64,000 bases of DNA, from the NCBI GenBank assembly GCA_945860165.1, contig CAMAPL010000003.1, positions 1 to 64,000 on the forward strand, in the 5' to 3' direction. The stretch comes from Rhizobium sp. Q54 (GTDB lineage: Bacteria > Pseudomonadota > Alphaproteobacteria > Micropepsales > Micropepsaceae). Each line of letters starts with the position of its first letter. The first letter of the stretch is position 1. This document shows positions 10,307-19,111 of this stretch, piece after piece. The notes beneath the pieces are model-generated. The model saw only the letters and a program-made list of their open reading frames with translations. It did no database searches and was not told the origin of the DNA. Position numbers and translations under genes: made by a program.

Positions 10307-12484
10307 TCAACGCGCAGGTATCGCAATCCGCGCCGCCAAAACGATGCGGTCGCCCGCATGGGACGGCACCGCGTCCGGCGAGTGCGCCTGCACAAACTTC
10401 GCACCTTCCAGCGGCAGGCCGCGCCGCAGCGCCAGTAGCTGCAGGCTCAACGCTTGCGCCGATCCAAGGCGCAAAGTCATGCGCGCACGGGCGCAATCGG
10501 GCGTGCTGCACAGGATCGTGACATGCTGCCCTGAGGCTTGGGTCGTGACGCCGCTGACGGTCAGGGATTGCAGTTTCGCTTCCGCCGGCACCACCAGCAT
10601 GACAGCGTCGCTGGCGGCGTTCAGGTCCAGGGTGACACTGTCGCCGTTGCGCGACACTTGCGCGGTGGGTGCAGGATATCGCGCGGCGCCGGCCGGCGCG
10701 ACATAGCCGATTTCCACCACGCGCTCCGGCTTGGCGGAGAAGGGCGCGGCGGCGCGCAGGCGATCCGGCAGGCGCGTCACCGGATCGGCCAGCCAGACGG
10801 CCCTGCCATCCACCTCGACATAGCGCAGGTTGAGCCGCTGCGGCGCGTACACGCTGTAGGCAGGCTGCAGACCCGCCACAACCGCCAGGCCAAGGGCGAG
10901 GGTCAGCGAAACGGCCAGCGAGATTCCCCGGCCCCGATGCGCTTTTTCCAGCAACGGCAATGCGGTGACAAGGCCGAAGGCGGCGGTGACCATGAACAGC
11001 GGGTGCATCTTCAGGCCCATGATCGGTTCGCTGCCGGCATTGAGTCCGATCCACACGATCAATCCCGCCAGCATGGCGGCAAACAGCGCGAAGCCACGCC
11101 CCGCCCGCACCGTCGCCAGCAGCAGCGGCGCCGCCACCAGAGACGGAAACAGGAAATAGGGCGTGACACCCGGCGCCCAAATCGCGCAGGCGATGGCCAG
11201 TGCCGCCAGCCAGAGCCAGCAGTGGATGGGGCCGGCGACCGGCGCCGCCGCAAGTGCGACCGCGAAAGCGCCAAAGCCCAGCGCCAGGCGCAGCCAAAGC
11301 GGATAGGCAAAGGAAGGATCGGCATTACCGGAAACCCATGCCGCCAGCATATGCAGCACAAACCCCACGCCGACGCAGCCTGCCAGCAGCAAAGGCGGCA
11401 TCAGGAGCGCCAGAACCGGCCGCCGGATCTCGCGCCGCTCGCGCGGGGTGAAAAATCCCGCCAGCGCGATCAGAACGAAGGCCGCAAGCGACAGCGGCAA
11501 GGCCCAGCCGGCCGGCAGGCGCGGCAGCCAGCGCCCCAGCACATCGATGTAGATAGCATTCTCGCCGCGCAGAATTTCAAAATCGGCGCGGCTCAGCGCA
11601 TCGGCCATTCCAAGGGTGTTGTCGCCATGCTGCTGCAGGGTGCGCGGATCGATATTCTCGCGGCGGTCCAGAGGCGTGTGATAATGCGCGGCATTGCCGA
11701 TGAAGGCGAAGTTGAAGCCGGTCACGCCCGCCCGCAGGAGCGGCGTCAGGTCGGTATCGTTGGGCAGAATTTTGTAGATCTCTGCATAGAGCGAAGACGC
11801 CGCGAAGTGCGGCACGCTGCGCGCATACAGATCAATCAACCTGCTGTCGCCGTCGCTGGTCTGGAACAGATAACTGGGGCCCTGGTTGCCACGCGATTCC
11901 ACATTGATCACCGCGCCGGTCCTGGCGCCCACCAGCGGCGTCTTCAGGTAGGATACGGCACCCAGCAAGCCGCCTTCCTCGCCATCAGTGAACAGCGCAG
12001 TGATGGGATGTTTGCCAGTCAGGCCGCGCGCCTGCAATGCGCGAATGGCTTCCAGGATAGTGGCGACGCCCGATACGTCATCGCCCGCGCCCGGCCCGGC
12101 GGCAACGGATTCGGTATGAGCCATCAGAACAATCCGCTTGCCGGATCCGGATGACACGCCCGCGATGATGTTGCTTACGGTGGCGCAGGGAATGAATCCC
12201 CGCCGGCTTTCATCCGAACAGCTCATCCGCGTTTCGGTGCGGGCATTGATGCCCAGATCGGCCAACTCCTTCAGCAGCCGGGTGCGCAACGCGGCGCTCT
12301 CCTGCGATCCAGCGGGATGGGGCCGCTGATCACCCAACAGCCGGCCCAATGCGGCGTCGGCGCGGGCGACGGAGAATTGCGTTGGCGGTGCATCCAGGCC
12401 CAACGGCGCGGGACGCGACTGGCCATAAACCGACATCAGCCAGATACCGACCACCAGCGCCGCCAATCCCCAAATTCTGCCCAT
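10307..12484 (-). CDS. M28 family zinc peptidase with multispanning membrane domain
   Basis: 725 residues with an N-terminal hydrophobic anchor (residues 5-22), a periplasmic M28 aminopeptidase domain (about 40-330), and then about eight predicted membrane segments with a final soluble domain. Likely metal and catalytic residues are in AHTESV, GAGDDVSG (bridging Asp), DGEEGGLLG (general base and ligand Glu), NVESRG and HYHTPLD. This is the layout of the FXNA/ER-metallopeptidase 1-like branch of M28. The substrate is unknown. It is convergent with parE and divergent from the helicase. The ATG at 12484 begins a convincing signal anchor. Confidence 0.85.
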   Translation of the reverse strand: MGRIWGLAALVVGIWLMSVYGQSRPAPLGLDAPPTQFSVARADAALGRLLGDQRPHPAGSQESAALRTRLLKELADLGINARTETRMSCSDESRRGFIPCATVSNIIAGVSSGSGKRIVLMAHTESVAAGPGAGDDVSGVATILEAIRALQARGLTGKHPITALFTDGEEGGLLGAVSYLKTPLVGARTGAVINVESRGNQGPSYLFQTSDGDSRLIDLYARSVPHFAASSLYAEIYKILPNDTDLTPLLRAGVTGFNFAFIGNAAHYHTPLDRRENIDPRTLQQHGDNTLGMADALSRADFEILRGENAIYIDVLGRWLPRLPAGWALPLSLAAFVLIALAGFFTPRERREIRRPVLALLMPPLLLAGCVGVGFVLHMLAAWVSGNADPSFAYPLWLRLALGFGAFAVALAAAPVAGPIHCWLWLAALAIACAIWAPGVTPYFLFPSLVAAPLLLATVRAGRGFALFAAMLAGLIVWIGLNAGSEPIMGLKMHPLFMVTAAFGLVTALPLLEKAHRGRGISLAVSLTLALGLAVVAGLQPAYSVYAPQRLNLRYVEVDGRAVWLADPVTRLPDRLRAAAPFSAKPERVVEIGYVAPAGAARYPAPTAQVSRNGDSVTLDLNAASDAVMLVVPAEAKLQSLTVSGVTTQASGQHVTILCSTPDCARARMTLRLGSAQALSLQLLALRRGLPLEGAKFVQAHSPDAVPSHAGDRIVLAARIAIPAR

Positions 12485-12521
12485 GCACCCCGCCCAAGTT
12501 CCCCGACAAAACCGAAAATAC

Positions 12522-12553
12522 AGGGATATCTTGCATTCTGGAGGAATATCCCT
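12522..12553. promoter_or_regulatory. Inverted repeat in the peptidase-helicase divergent region
   Basis: AGGGATAT and ATATCCCT are perfect 8-bp arms separated by 16 bp that include GGAGGA. The repeat lies 38 bp from the M28 peptidase start and about 95 bp from the helicase start. It could be an operator for either gene or a hairpin in the helicase leader. Confidence 0.4.
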
Positions 12554-12647
12554 ATTTTGCGCTGCGATAAGAGTCGGCCGCCATTTGGGCCGCCGGCCAT
12601 GGGCGCCACACGTCGCGCCCCTTTTTCAGGAGCGTGCTACGACCAGT

Positions 12648-14333
12648 GTGACGATTTCCGGCGCGGAAGCCGGATTAGACGAAGTTAATGAATCCAAAGA
12701 GAAATCTGAACTGGCTTCTTCAGGACCCGCGCCTGATGCCGGCGGATTTGAAGGCTTGGGACTTTGTCCCGAAATCCTCAAGGCGGTGGCCGACAGCGGC
12801 TACACCACCCCCACGCCCATCCAGGCACAGGGCATCCCGGTGGTGCTGCAACGACGCGACCTGATCGGCATTGCTCAGACCGGCACCGGCAAAACCGCCA
12901 GCTTCACCCTTCCCATGATCGAGATTCTGAGCCGTGGCCGTTCCAAGGCCCGCATGCCGCGCGCCCTAGTGCTGGAGCCGACTCGCGAACTCGCCGACCA
13001 GGTGTCGGAGAATTTCGACAGATACAGCAAATACTCCAAGCTTAGCCATGCGCTGCTGATCGGCGGCACGGCGATGGACGAGCAGATCAAGAAGCTGGAC
13101 CGCGGCGTGGACGTACTAATCGCCACCCCCGGCCGCCTGATGGACCACTTCAACCGCGGCCGCCTGCTGCTGAGCCAGGTCAACATACTGGTGATCGACG
13201 AAGCCGACCGCATGCTGGACATGGGCTTCATTCCCGACGTCGAGGAAATCTGCAAGAAGCTGCCCTTCACCCGCCAGACGCTGTTCTATTCGGCCACCAT
13301 GCCGCCGGAAATTCAGCGCCTCACCGACCAGTTCCTGCACAATGCGGTGCGCGTCGAAGTCTCGCGCCCCGCCACCACCGCCACCAACATCACCCAGGAA
13401 GTGGTGGAAATTCCCGCCAATGATTGGGCCAAGCGCGAGGCGCTGCGCCGCCTGATCCGCGAAGCCGAACCAACCTTGAACAACGCCATCGTCTTCTGCA
13501 ACCGCAAGCGCGATGTCGATGTGGTGGCCAAAAGCCTAGTCAAGCACGGCTTCGACGCCGCCCCGATACATGGCGATCTAGACCAGTCGCTGCGCACCAA
13601 GACGCTGGACCGTTTCCGCGCCGGCGAGCTGAAAATCCTGGTCGCCAGCGATGTCGCGGCGCGCGGGCTGGACGTTCCGGCCGTCAGCCATGTCTTCAAT
13701 TTCGACGTTCCGATCCATGCCGACGACTATGTCCACCGCATCGGGCGCACCGGCCGCGCTGGACGCAGCGGCGCCGCCTATATGCTGGCCTCGCATCGCG
13801 ACGGAAAATACATCGAAGCGATTGAAAAAATCACCGGCAACAAGCTGGCGCGCCGCGAGATGATGGACATCGAGGTCCGCGAGGAACGCAAGCCACCGCG
13901 CGGCGAACAGGGCCGTGGCGGCCGTGATCGCGGCCGGGGCGGCCGCGATGGCAAGCAGCGCGACCGCCGTCCGCCGGGCGGAAAATTCCACGACCAGGTC
14001 GCCAGCATGGACCCGGTCGAGGCCGCACCCGACGCCACTCCGCAGCCAGCCTCATTGGAAGCACCGCGCGCGGAAGCGCCGCGTGCCGTGGAACGGCCGC
14101 GCGAACAGCATCGTCAGGAACAGCCCCGGCAGGAACAACCGCGCCAGGAACAGCGGCCCCGCAATGAATCGCGCTCTGAAAACCGTGGTGACCGCGGCGA
14201 AAAACGCGAACGCGGTAGCCAGCGGCAGCACAATGAACAGGCGGTCAAGCCCGAAGCCGTGGACAGAAGCCAGTTGCCAGCCTTCCTGCTGCGCCCGGTG
14301 CCGGTGAAGAAGCCCGAGCCCCAGCCGGAATAA
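12648..14333 (+). CDS. DEAD-box RNA helicase
   Basis: An ATP-dependent RNA helicase of the RhlE/DeaD group, probably in ribosome assembly or mRNA decay. All motifs are present: Q motif (TPTPIQAQGIP), motif I AQTGTGKT, Ia PTRELADQ, II DEADRMLDMGF, III SAT, IV-V (VASDVAARGLDVP) and VI HRIGRTGRAGR. The C-terminal 140 residues are an unstructured basic tail with RGG-like stretches and three tandem RQEQP units. The start is uncertain. No ATG fits; GTG at 12648 is in frame, but the AGGAG ribosome site at 12628-12632 is 15 bp away. RNase E, a common partner, is also in this window but not adjacent. Confidence 0.92.
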   Translation: MTISGAEAGLDEVNESKEKSELASSGPAPDAGGFEGLGLCPEILKAVADSGYTTPTPIQAQGIPVVLQRRDLIGIAQTGTGKTASFTLPMIEILSRGRSKARMPRALVLEPTRELADQVSENFDRYSKYSKLSHALLIGGTAMDEQIKKLDRGVDVLIATPGRLMDHFNRGRLLLSQVNILVIDEADRMLDMGFIPDVEEICKKLPFTRQTLFYSATMPPEIQRLTDQFLHNAVRVEVSRPATTATNITQEVVEIPANDWAKREALRRLIREAEPTLNNAIVFCNRKRDVDVVAKSLVKHGFDAAPIHGDLDQSLRTKTLDRFRAGELKILVASDVAARGLDVPAVSHVFNFDVPIHADDYVHRIGRTGRAGRSGAAYMLASHRDGKYIEAIEKITGNKLARREMMDIEVREERKPPRGEQGRGGRDRGRGGRDGKQRDRRPPGGKFHDQVASMDPVEAAPDATPQPASLEAPRAEAPRAVERPREQHRQEQPRQEQPRQEQRPRNESRSENRGDRGEKRERGSQRQHNEQAVKPEAVDRSQLPAFLLRPVPVKKPEPQPE

Positions 14334-14462
14334 CGGCTAAAAGCCACTAGTTTGTTGAAATTTCAGACTGGAAAAGCCGCGTTATTTAACGCTTCTTTAC
14401 CCAGCAGGCGGCACACTGCCCCCGCGAGACCGGCTTTTTGTGCCGGCGCATGGGGATTATTC

Positions 14463-15512
14463 GTGTTCAAGCCGGACCGTGAACAGGGATTTGCCAAAGC
14501 CGCCCTCGACCTGATGGGCGAGTGCCAAGTCCTCTCCACGCCTGAAAATTTCGAGCTTTTCTATGCTTTCTCGGCAGGCGAAAATCCCGCCATCACTCAG
14601 GTGATGGGCGCCGTGATCGCCGCCACGAAGCCCTTCACGCCCGAACTGCTGCAGGATTTGCGTATGCGCTGCCTGTCGGGTGCGCGCCCCGCTCTCGCCA
14701 TGGAGGCGGTCGGCAGCAACATGAGCGCCAAGATCGACGATGTGTTGACTAAGCTGGAAACAGCCAGCCGCGAAACCGTCGATTACAAGAACACGCTGTC
14801 GGCCGCCACCGGCGAACTGGGTAGCGACCGCAGCCCTACCGATCAGCGCAAGCTGGTGGACGGCCTGATCGCCGCCACCCGCGAAATGGAACAGCGCACC
14901 AAAAGCCTAGAAGACGAATTACAGGCCTCGCCCACCCAGGTTACTGAATTGCGCGACAAGCTGGACAATGTGCGCAAGGAAAGCCTCACCGATCCGCTGA
15001 CCAATATCGCCAATCACAAGGCGTTCGATGACGCGGTGAAGGCCGCCGAGGACGCCGTAGCGCATGGCGAAGAAGCCTGCCTTCTTTTGTGCGACATCGA
15101 TTTTTTCAAGAAATTCAACGACACTTGGGGCCATCAGACTGGCGACCAGGTGCTGCGCCTGGTCGCGTCCTGCCTGTCGGAAAACACCAAGGGCCGCGAC
15201 ACCGCGGCGCGTTATGGCGGCGAGGAATTCGCCGTTCTGCTGCGCGGCACCAGCCTGGAAGCCGCCACCCGCGTCGCCGGCCAGATCCGCCAGACGGTTG
15301 AAACCAAGAAGCTGGTGAAGAAATCCACCGGCGATGTACTGTGCACCATAACCATTTCCATCGGCGTCTCCCAATTTTCTCCCGGCGAGCCGACCGAGGC
15401 CGTCATCAGCCGCGCCGACGCCTGCCTGTACGGCGCCAAGCACAATGGCCGAAACTTGGTGATCCACCAGAACGATGCTCGCATGGCCGCGCTGGAAACC
15501 AGCGCGGCCTGA
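14463..15512 (+). CDS. GGDEF diguanylate cyclase
   Basis: Makes cyclic di-GMP from two GTP. The N-terminal about 180 residues have no recognised sensor domain but include a predicted coiled coil (EMEQRTKSLEDELQASPTQV). The GGDEF domain follows, with LTDPLTNIANHKAFDD, CDIDFFKKFNDTWGHQTGD and the active loop RYGGEEF intact, so it should be catalytically active. The inhibitory I-site position, four residues ending five before GGEEF, reads KGRD rather than RxxD, so product feedback may be weak. GTG at 14463 was chosen because the sequence before it (to 14352) has no domain character; no membrane segment follows, so the protein is cytosolic. Confidence 0.88.
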   Translation: MFKPDREQGFAKAALDLMGECQVLSTPENFELFYAFSAGENPAITQVMGAVIAATKPFTPELLQDLRMRCLSGARPALAMEAVGSNMSAKIDDVLTKLETASRETVDYKNTLSAATGELGSDRSPTDQRKLVDGLIAATREMEQRTKSLEDELQASPTQVTELRDKLDNVRKESLTDPLTNIANHKAFDDAVKAAEDAVAHGEEACLLLCDIDFFKKFNDTWGHQTGDQVLRLVASCLSENTKGRDTAARYGGEEFAVLLRGTSLEAATRVAGQIRQTVETKKLVKKSTGDVLCTITISIGVSQFSPGEPTEAVISRADACLYGAKHNGRNLVIHQNDARMAALETSAA

Positions 15513-15532
15513 CGCTTACACCGATTTAAGCT

Positions 15533-16348
15533 ATGGTGCGCGCGAGAGACCGCGACAAGGCATGCGTGCGCCAACAGTTCGACCAGGTCCATCTGACGGC
15601 GCAGGGCAGGATTGCGGTCATTGCCCTGAACCATCCGCAAACCGTCAATGCCCTTTCTGCCGCGATGATGCGCGGCTTGAACGCCGCTCTGGACGCGGTG
15701 GAGGTGGGCGATTTCCCCGCCCTGATCCTGACCGACGAGGCCCGCGCCTTCTGTTCCGGCGCCAATATCACCAAATTGCCGGAGCGACAGGCGGAAGGCG
15801 CTGGTGAAACCCTGGAACGCCTGTATCACTCTGCCCTGCGGCGGCTGCGCAACTTGAAAATTCCAATTGTGACCGCCGTGAACGGCGCGACGGTCGGCAT
15901 CGGCATGAGCTTCGCCCTGATGGTAGACCTGATCGTGGCGGCGCGATCGGCCTATTTCCTGCTCTCCTTCTCGCGCATCGGGCTGGTGCCTGATGGCGGC
16001 GCCACCTGGCTGCTGCCGCGCCTGATCGGGCTGGCGCGGGCGCGCGAACTGGCGCTGCTGGCGGAAAAACTGCCCGCCGAGCAAGCGCTGGGCATGGGCC
16101 TGATCAACCGGGTGGTCGATGACGCCCGCCTGATGGAGGAAGAATTTACCTTGGCGCAGCGTCTGGCGGACGGGCCTGCCGCGCTGGCGCTGACCCGCAG
16201 GCTGTTCTGGGACAGTCCGGAAAATAATTATGAGGCACAGCTTGCGGCGGAGCGAACCGCACAAAACCTTGCGAGCCAGACTGAAGATTTCCGGGAAGGT
16301 CTGGCCGCATTCCAGAAGAAGCGTTTACCCAGCTTCAGCCAAAAATAA
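15533..16348 (+). CDS. Enoyl-CoA hydratase/isomerase family protein
   Basis: A 271-residue crotonase-fold protein. The oxyanion-hole segments are AFCSGANITKLP and VNGATVGIGMSFALMVD. The catalytic region IGLVPDGGATWLLPRLIG has Asp where hydratases carry the second glutamate, as in PaaG-type isomerases, so an isomerase or another crotonase role is more likely than plain hydratase. No beta-oxidation partners lie beside it, so the pathway is open. It abuts the convergent TfoX-like gene with one base between them. ATG at 15533 has a weak ribosome site. Confidence 0.85.
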   Translation: MVRARDRDKACVRQQFDQVHLTAQGRIAVIALNHPQTVNALSAAMMRGLNAALDAVEVGDFPALILTDEARAFCSGANITKLPERQAEGAGETLERLYHSALRRLRNLKIPIVTAVNGATVGIGMSFALMVDLIVAARSAYFLLSFSRIGLVPDGGATWLLPRLIGLARARELALLAEKLPAEQALGMGLINRVVDDARLMEEEFTLAQRLADGPAALALTRRLFWDSPENNYEAQLAAERTAQNLASQTEDFREGLAAFQKKRLPSFSQK

Positions 16349-16349
16349 T

Positions 16350-16640
16350 TCAGCGAGATTTCCTGCCCGGCATCTTGGCTGCAATGGCTGCGGCATGCGC
16401 CTTGCGTGCCGAGGCGGAAAATTCTTCGGGATTGTCGAGAAACCGCTCCGGGACGCCATAATATGGCAGGACCATGTTCTTTTCACCGCACGGGAAAGAA
16501 AAGGCCCAACAATCTTCCGCCAGAAAATCAGCGCGGTTAAGATCGCCGGCGTATATGCCTTCACCACCGAACATGCGGCGGACCGAAATTGGGCCGAAAT
16601 ACCGGAAGAGATCATCAAACCGGCGTAGATCGCGCTTCAC
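16350..16640 (-). CDS. TfoX/Sxy N-terminal domain protein, internally shortened
   Basis: 96 residues matching the TfoX N-terminal domain at both ends: SVRRMFGGEGIYA at the start, and NRADF followed by LPYYGVPERFLDNPEEFSASARKA. In the family about 17 residues separate GIYA from the NRADF region (typically DGVMFALxxxxxLYLKxD). Here they are missing in frame, removing core beta strands. The protein may be non-functional. The GTG start overlaps the end of the sufA-like gene by 4 bp, so it is transcribed as the last member of the Fe-S operon. The usual role is competence regulation or unknown. Confidence 0.72.
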   Translation of the reverse strand: MKRDLRRFDDLFRYFGPISVRRMFGGEGIYAGDLNRADFLAEDCWAFSFPCGEKNMVLPYYGVPERFLDNPEEFSASARKAHAAAIAAKMPGRKSR

Positions 16641-17017
16641 GCCTGCGCGGGCGTGATCTGAACCGATTCGCCACAGCCGCAGGCCGAAGTCTGGTTGGGA
16701 TTCCGGAACACAAAGCGCGCGCCAAGCTTTTCCTGCACAAAGTCCAGCTCGGTGCCGATCAGGAACAGGATCGCCTTGGGGTCGATGAAGACCTTGACGC
16801 CCCTGTCTTCCATCACCTCTTCGAACGGCTTGGTCTCGGAGGCGTATTCCATCGTATAGCTCATGCCGGCGCAGCCGCCATTGGCGACCCCAACCCGCAG
16901 GCCCAGATACTTGCCCTCGGCATCCTGCATGATGGCGGCAAGGCGCGCAGCGGCCGCTTCGGTCAGCTTGACCGGCTTGGGACGTTCTCGGCGGGGTTTT
17001 TGCGTCTGGATTTCCAT
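16637..17017 (-). CDS. sufA: A-type Fe-S carrier of the SUF operon
   Basis: 126-residue HesB/IscA-family carrier that accepts clusters from SufBCD and passes them to apoproteins. The three cluster cysteines are present: GGCAGM in the middle and ACGCG near the C-terminus. The N-terminal extension (about 15 residues, basic) is longer than in E. coli SufA. Its start touches the stop of sufT (shared base at 17017), showing tight coupling. SufA rather than ErpA is chosen because of the operon. Confidence 0.9.
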   Translation of the reverse strand: MEIQTQKPRRERPKPVKLTEAAAARLAAIMQDAEGKYLGLRVGVANGGCAGMSYTMEYASETKPFEEVMEDRGVKVFIDPKAILFLIGTELDFVQEKLGARFVFRNPNQTSACGCGESVQITPAQA

Positions 17018-17370
17018 CAGAACATGTTCAATTCGAGTTTTGCTTCTTCGCTCATACGGTCGGGTGTCCAGGGCGGGTCAAAGGTCATGGTGACCGTCAC
17101 CTCGCCGATGCCGTCCACCAATTCCAGCGCCGCCTTGACGTTGACGGGCATCTCGCCCGCCACCGGGCAATTGGGCGCCGTCAGTGTCATGTCCACCTTG
17201 ACGTCCTTGTTGTCCGCGACATCGACCTTATAGATAAGCCCAAGTTCGTAGATATCAACCGGGATTTCCGGGTCGAACACGGTCTTGATGGCCGTAATCA
17301 GCTGGCTGGTGAAGGCGTCCAGCTCCACCTGGCTCAGCGCCGAGGTCTGGGGGGCTGCTGCATCGCTCAT
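17017..17370 (-). CDS. sufT: SUF system Fe-S maturation protein SufT (MIP18/DUF59 family)
   Basis: 117 residues with the DUF59 features DPEIPVDIYELGLIY near the centre, the conserved cysteine in TLTAPNCPVAGEMP, and the FDPPWTPDRMSEEAK C-terminus. SufT proteins assist Fe-S protein maturation under demand or iron stress. It overlaps sufU by 4 bp and shares one base with sufA. Confidence 0.92.
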   Translation of the reverse strand: MSDAAAPQTSALSQVELDAFTSQLITAIKTVFDPEIPVDIYELGLIYKVDVADNKDVKVDMTLTAPNCPVAGEMPVNVKAALELVDGIGEVTVTMTFDPPWTPDRMSEEAKLELNMF

Positions 17371-17831
17371 GTCGCGCCTTCCTCCACTACAGTCTTGCCC
17401 TCTTCAACGGCGTTCTTATACGTGTGCCAGGCCAGCGTCGCACACTTCACCCGCATGGGGAATGCGCTGATGCCGCCCATCACGTCCAGCCGCTCGCGAT
17501 CATCTTCGGGCAAGTCGCTGGCGTCTTCGCCTTTGACCAGATGCAGGAAACCCTGCATCAACCGGTCGGCTTCCGCTGCTGTGCGCCCCTTGAGCATGTC
17601 CACCATCATCGAGGCGCTGGCCTGGCTGATGGCGCAGCCCTTGCCTTCGAACTTGATCTCGGCGACGCGGCCATCATCGCCCAACTGCAGATACACGGTC
17701 ACCTTGTCACCGCACAACGGATTATAGCCTTCCGCCGTGTGGCTGGCATTCTCCATGCTGCCGTAATGGCGGGGATGACGCGAGTGATCGAGGATCACTT
17801 CCTGATACAATTCGCGCAGCGCGTTATCCAT
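17367..17831 (-). CDS. sufU: SufU-type scaffold/sulfur acceptor
   Basis: 154-residue IscU-like fold. The three conserved cysteines are present in NPLCGDKVTV, EGKGCAISQASAS and RVKCATLAWHT, and the length and insertion between the second and third match SufU, not IscU. SufU takes persulfide sulfur from SufS in systems lacking SufE, and no sufE is present here, so it is the likely SufS partner. It abuts sufS (shared base at 17831). Confidence 0.92.
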   Translation of the reverse strand: MDNALRELYQEVILDHSRHPRHYGSMENASHTAEGYNPLCGDKVTVYLQLGDDGRVAEIKFEGKGCAISQASASMMVDMLKGRTAAEADRLMQGFLHLVKGEDASDLPEDDRERLDVMGGISAFPMRVKCATLAWHTYKNAVEEGKTVVEEGAT

Positions 17832-19111
17832 CAGCCCAATATCCCGCGCGCTTTCGACAGGCCCGCGACCAGAGCATCGACATCGGCACGATTGTTGTAA
17901 AGCGCGAAACTGGCGCGGCTGGTGCTGGCCACGCCGAAGCGCTCCATCAGCACCTGGGCGCAGTGATGGCCGGCGCGCACCGCCACCCCTTCGCGGTCCA
18001 GAATGGTGGCGAGGTCATGGGCATGAATACCTTCGGCCTCGAAGGACAAGATGGCGCCCTTGCCCGGCGCATCGCCGATCACCCGCAGCCAGTTGAAGTT
18101 GCGAACCTGTTCACGGGCATAGGTCAGAAGATCATGCTCATGGGCGGCGACGGCGGCGCGGTCCAGCGCCATCAGGTAATCCAGCGCCGTAGCCAGGCCA
18201 ACGCTTTCGATGATCGGCGGCGTGCCGGCCTCGAAGCGGGCCGGCGGCTCGGCATAGGTGATGCGGTCGCGGCTGACTTCGCGGATCATCTCGCCGCCGC
18301 CATTGAAGGGGCGCATCTTTTTCAGATGCGCCTTCTTGGCATACAGCACACCGATCCCGGTAGGTCCGTACAGCTTGTGGCCAGTGATGGCATAAAAATC
18401 GATGTCCAGCGCCTGCACATCCACCGTCTCATGCACCGCACCCTGGCAACCGTCGGCCAGCACCGGCACGCCCTTGTCATGGGCTCGGGCGACGATGTCT
18501 TTCAGCGGTGTAATGGTACCCAGCACGTTGGACATATGGGTAATGGCGACCAGCTTGGTTTTTGGCCCGATGGCGGCATCCAGTGCTTCGATATCCAGCG
18601 AACCGTCGTCCCGCACATCCACCCATTTCAGGACCGCGCCCTGGCGCTCCCGCAGGAAATGCCACGGCACGATATTGGAATGATGCTCCATCACCGACAG
18701 CACGATCTCGTCGCCCGGCTGGATGGAGGGCATCAGGTGGCTGTAGGCGACCAGGTTGATCGCTTCCGTGGCGCCCTTGGTGAAGACAATCTCGTCTTCG
18801 CTGGCGGCGTTCAGGAATTTCTGCAGTGTGCGCCGCGCCGCTTCATAGCGGTCGGTGGCGGCGGCCGACAGGAAATGCACGCCGCGATGGACATTGGCAT
18901 ACTCTTGGCGAGAAAAATCGCGCATCGTGTCCAGCACCACATTGGGCTTCTGGGCCGAGGCGCCGCTGTCCAGATAGACCAGCGGTTTGCCATAGACCTG
19001 CCGCGACAGGATCGCGAAATCGGCCCGCGCCTTTTCGGCATCGAAGCTTGTCCTCCGGTCCGCCGAAGGCGGAGCCGGGAGAGAAGCAGCGATTTTCGTC
19101 TGTGCCGTCAT
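17831..19111 (-). CDS. sufS: Cysteine desulfurase SufS
   Basis: Group II PLP-dependent cysteine desulfurase, 426 residues, that releases sulfur from cysteine for cluster assembly. The PLP lysine is K246 in AITGHKLYGPTG, and the catalytic cysteine is C384 in RAGHHCAQ. TKGATEAINLVA is the usual N-terminal signature. About 15 residues at the N-terminus are extra, encoded partly by a palindrome (19055-19078). It overlaps sufD by 4 bp and pairs with the SufU protein next to it. Confidence 0.95.
   Translation of the reverse strand: MTAQTKIAASLPAPPSADRRTSFDAEKARADFAILSRQVYGKPLVYLDSGASAQKPNVVLDTMRDFSRQEYANVHRGVHFLSAAATDRYEAARRTLQKFLNAASEDEIVFTKGATEAINLVAYSHLMPSIQPGDEIVLSVMEHHSNIVPWHFLRERQGAVLKWVDVRDDGSLDIEALDAAIGPKTKLVAITHMSNVLGTITPLKDIVARAHDKGVPVLADGCQGAVHETVDVQALDIDFYAITGHKLYGPTGIGVLYAKKAHLKKMRPFNGGGEMIREVSRDRITYAEPPARFEAGTPPIIESVGLATALDYLMALDRAAVAAHEHDLLTYAREQVRNFNWLRVIGDAPGKGAILSFEAEGIHAHDLATILDREGVAVRAGHHCAQVLMERFGVASTSRASFALYNNRADVDALVAGLSKARGILG
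19055..19078. repeat. Imperfect palindrome inside the sufS N-terminal extension
   Basis: CCGGTCCGCC and GGCGGA-G-CCGG form a 10-bp stem with one bulge around a GAA loop. It lies in frame within codons for the non-conserved N-terminal extension of SufS (around APPSADRRTS). GAA-capped stems also occur in the element before aat, so a dispersed palindromic repeat is possible. Confidence 0.4.
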
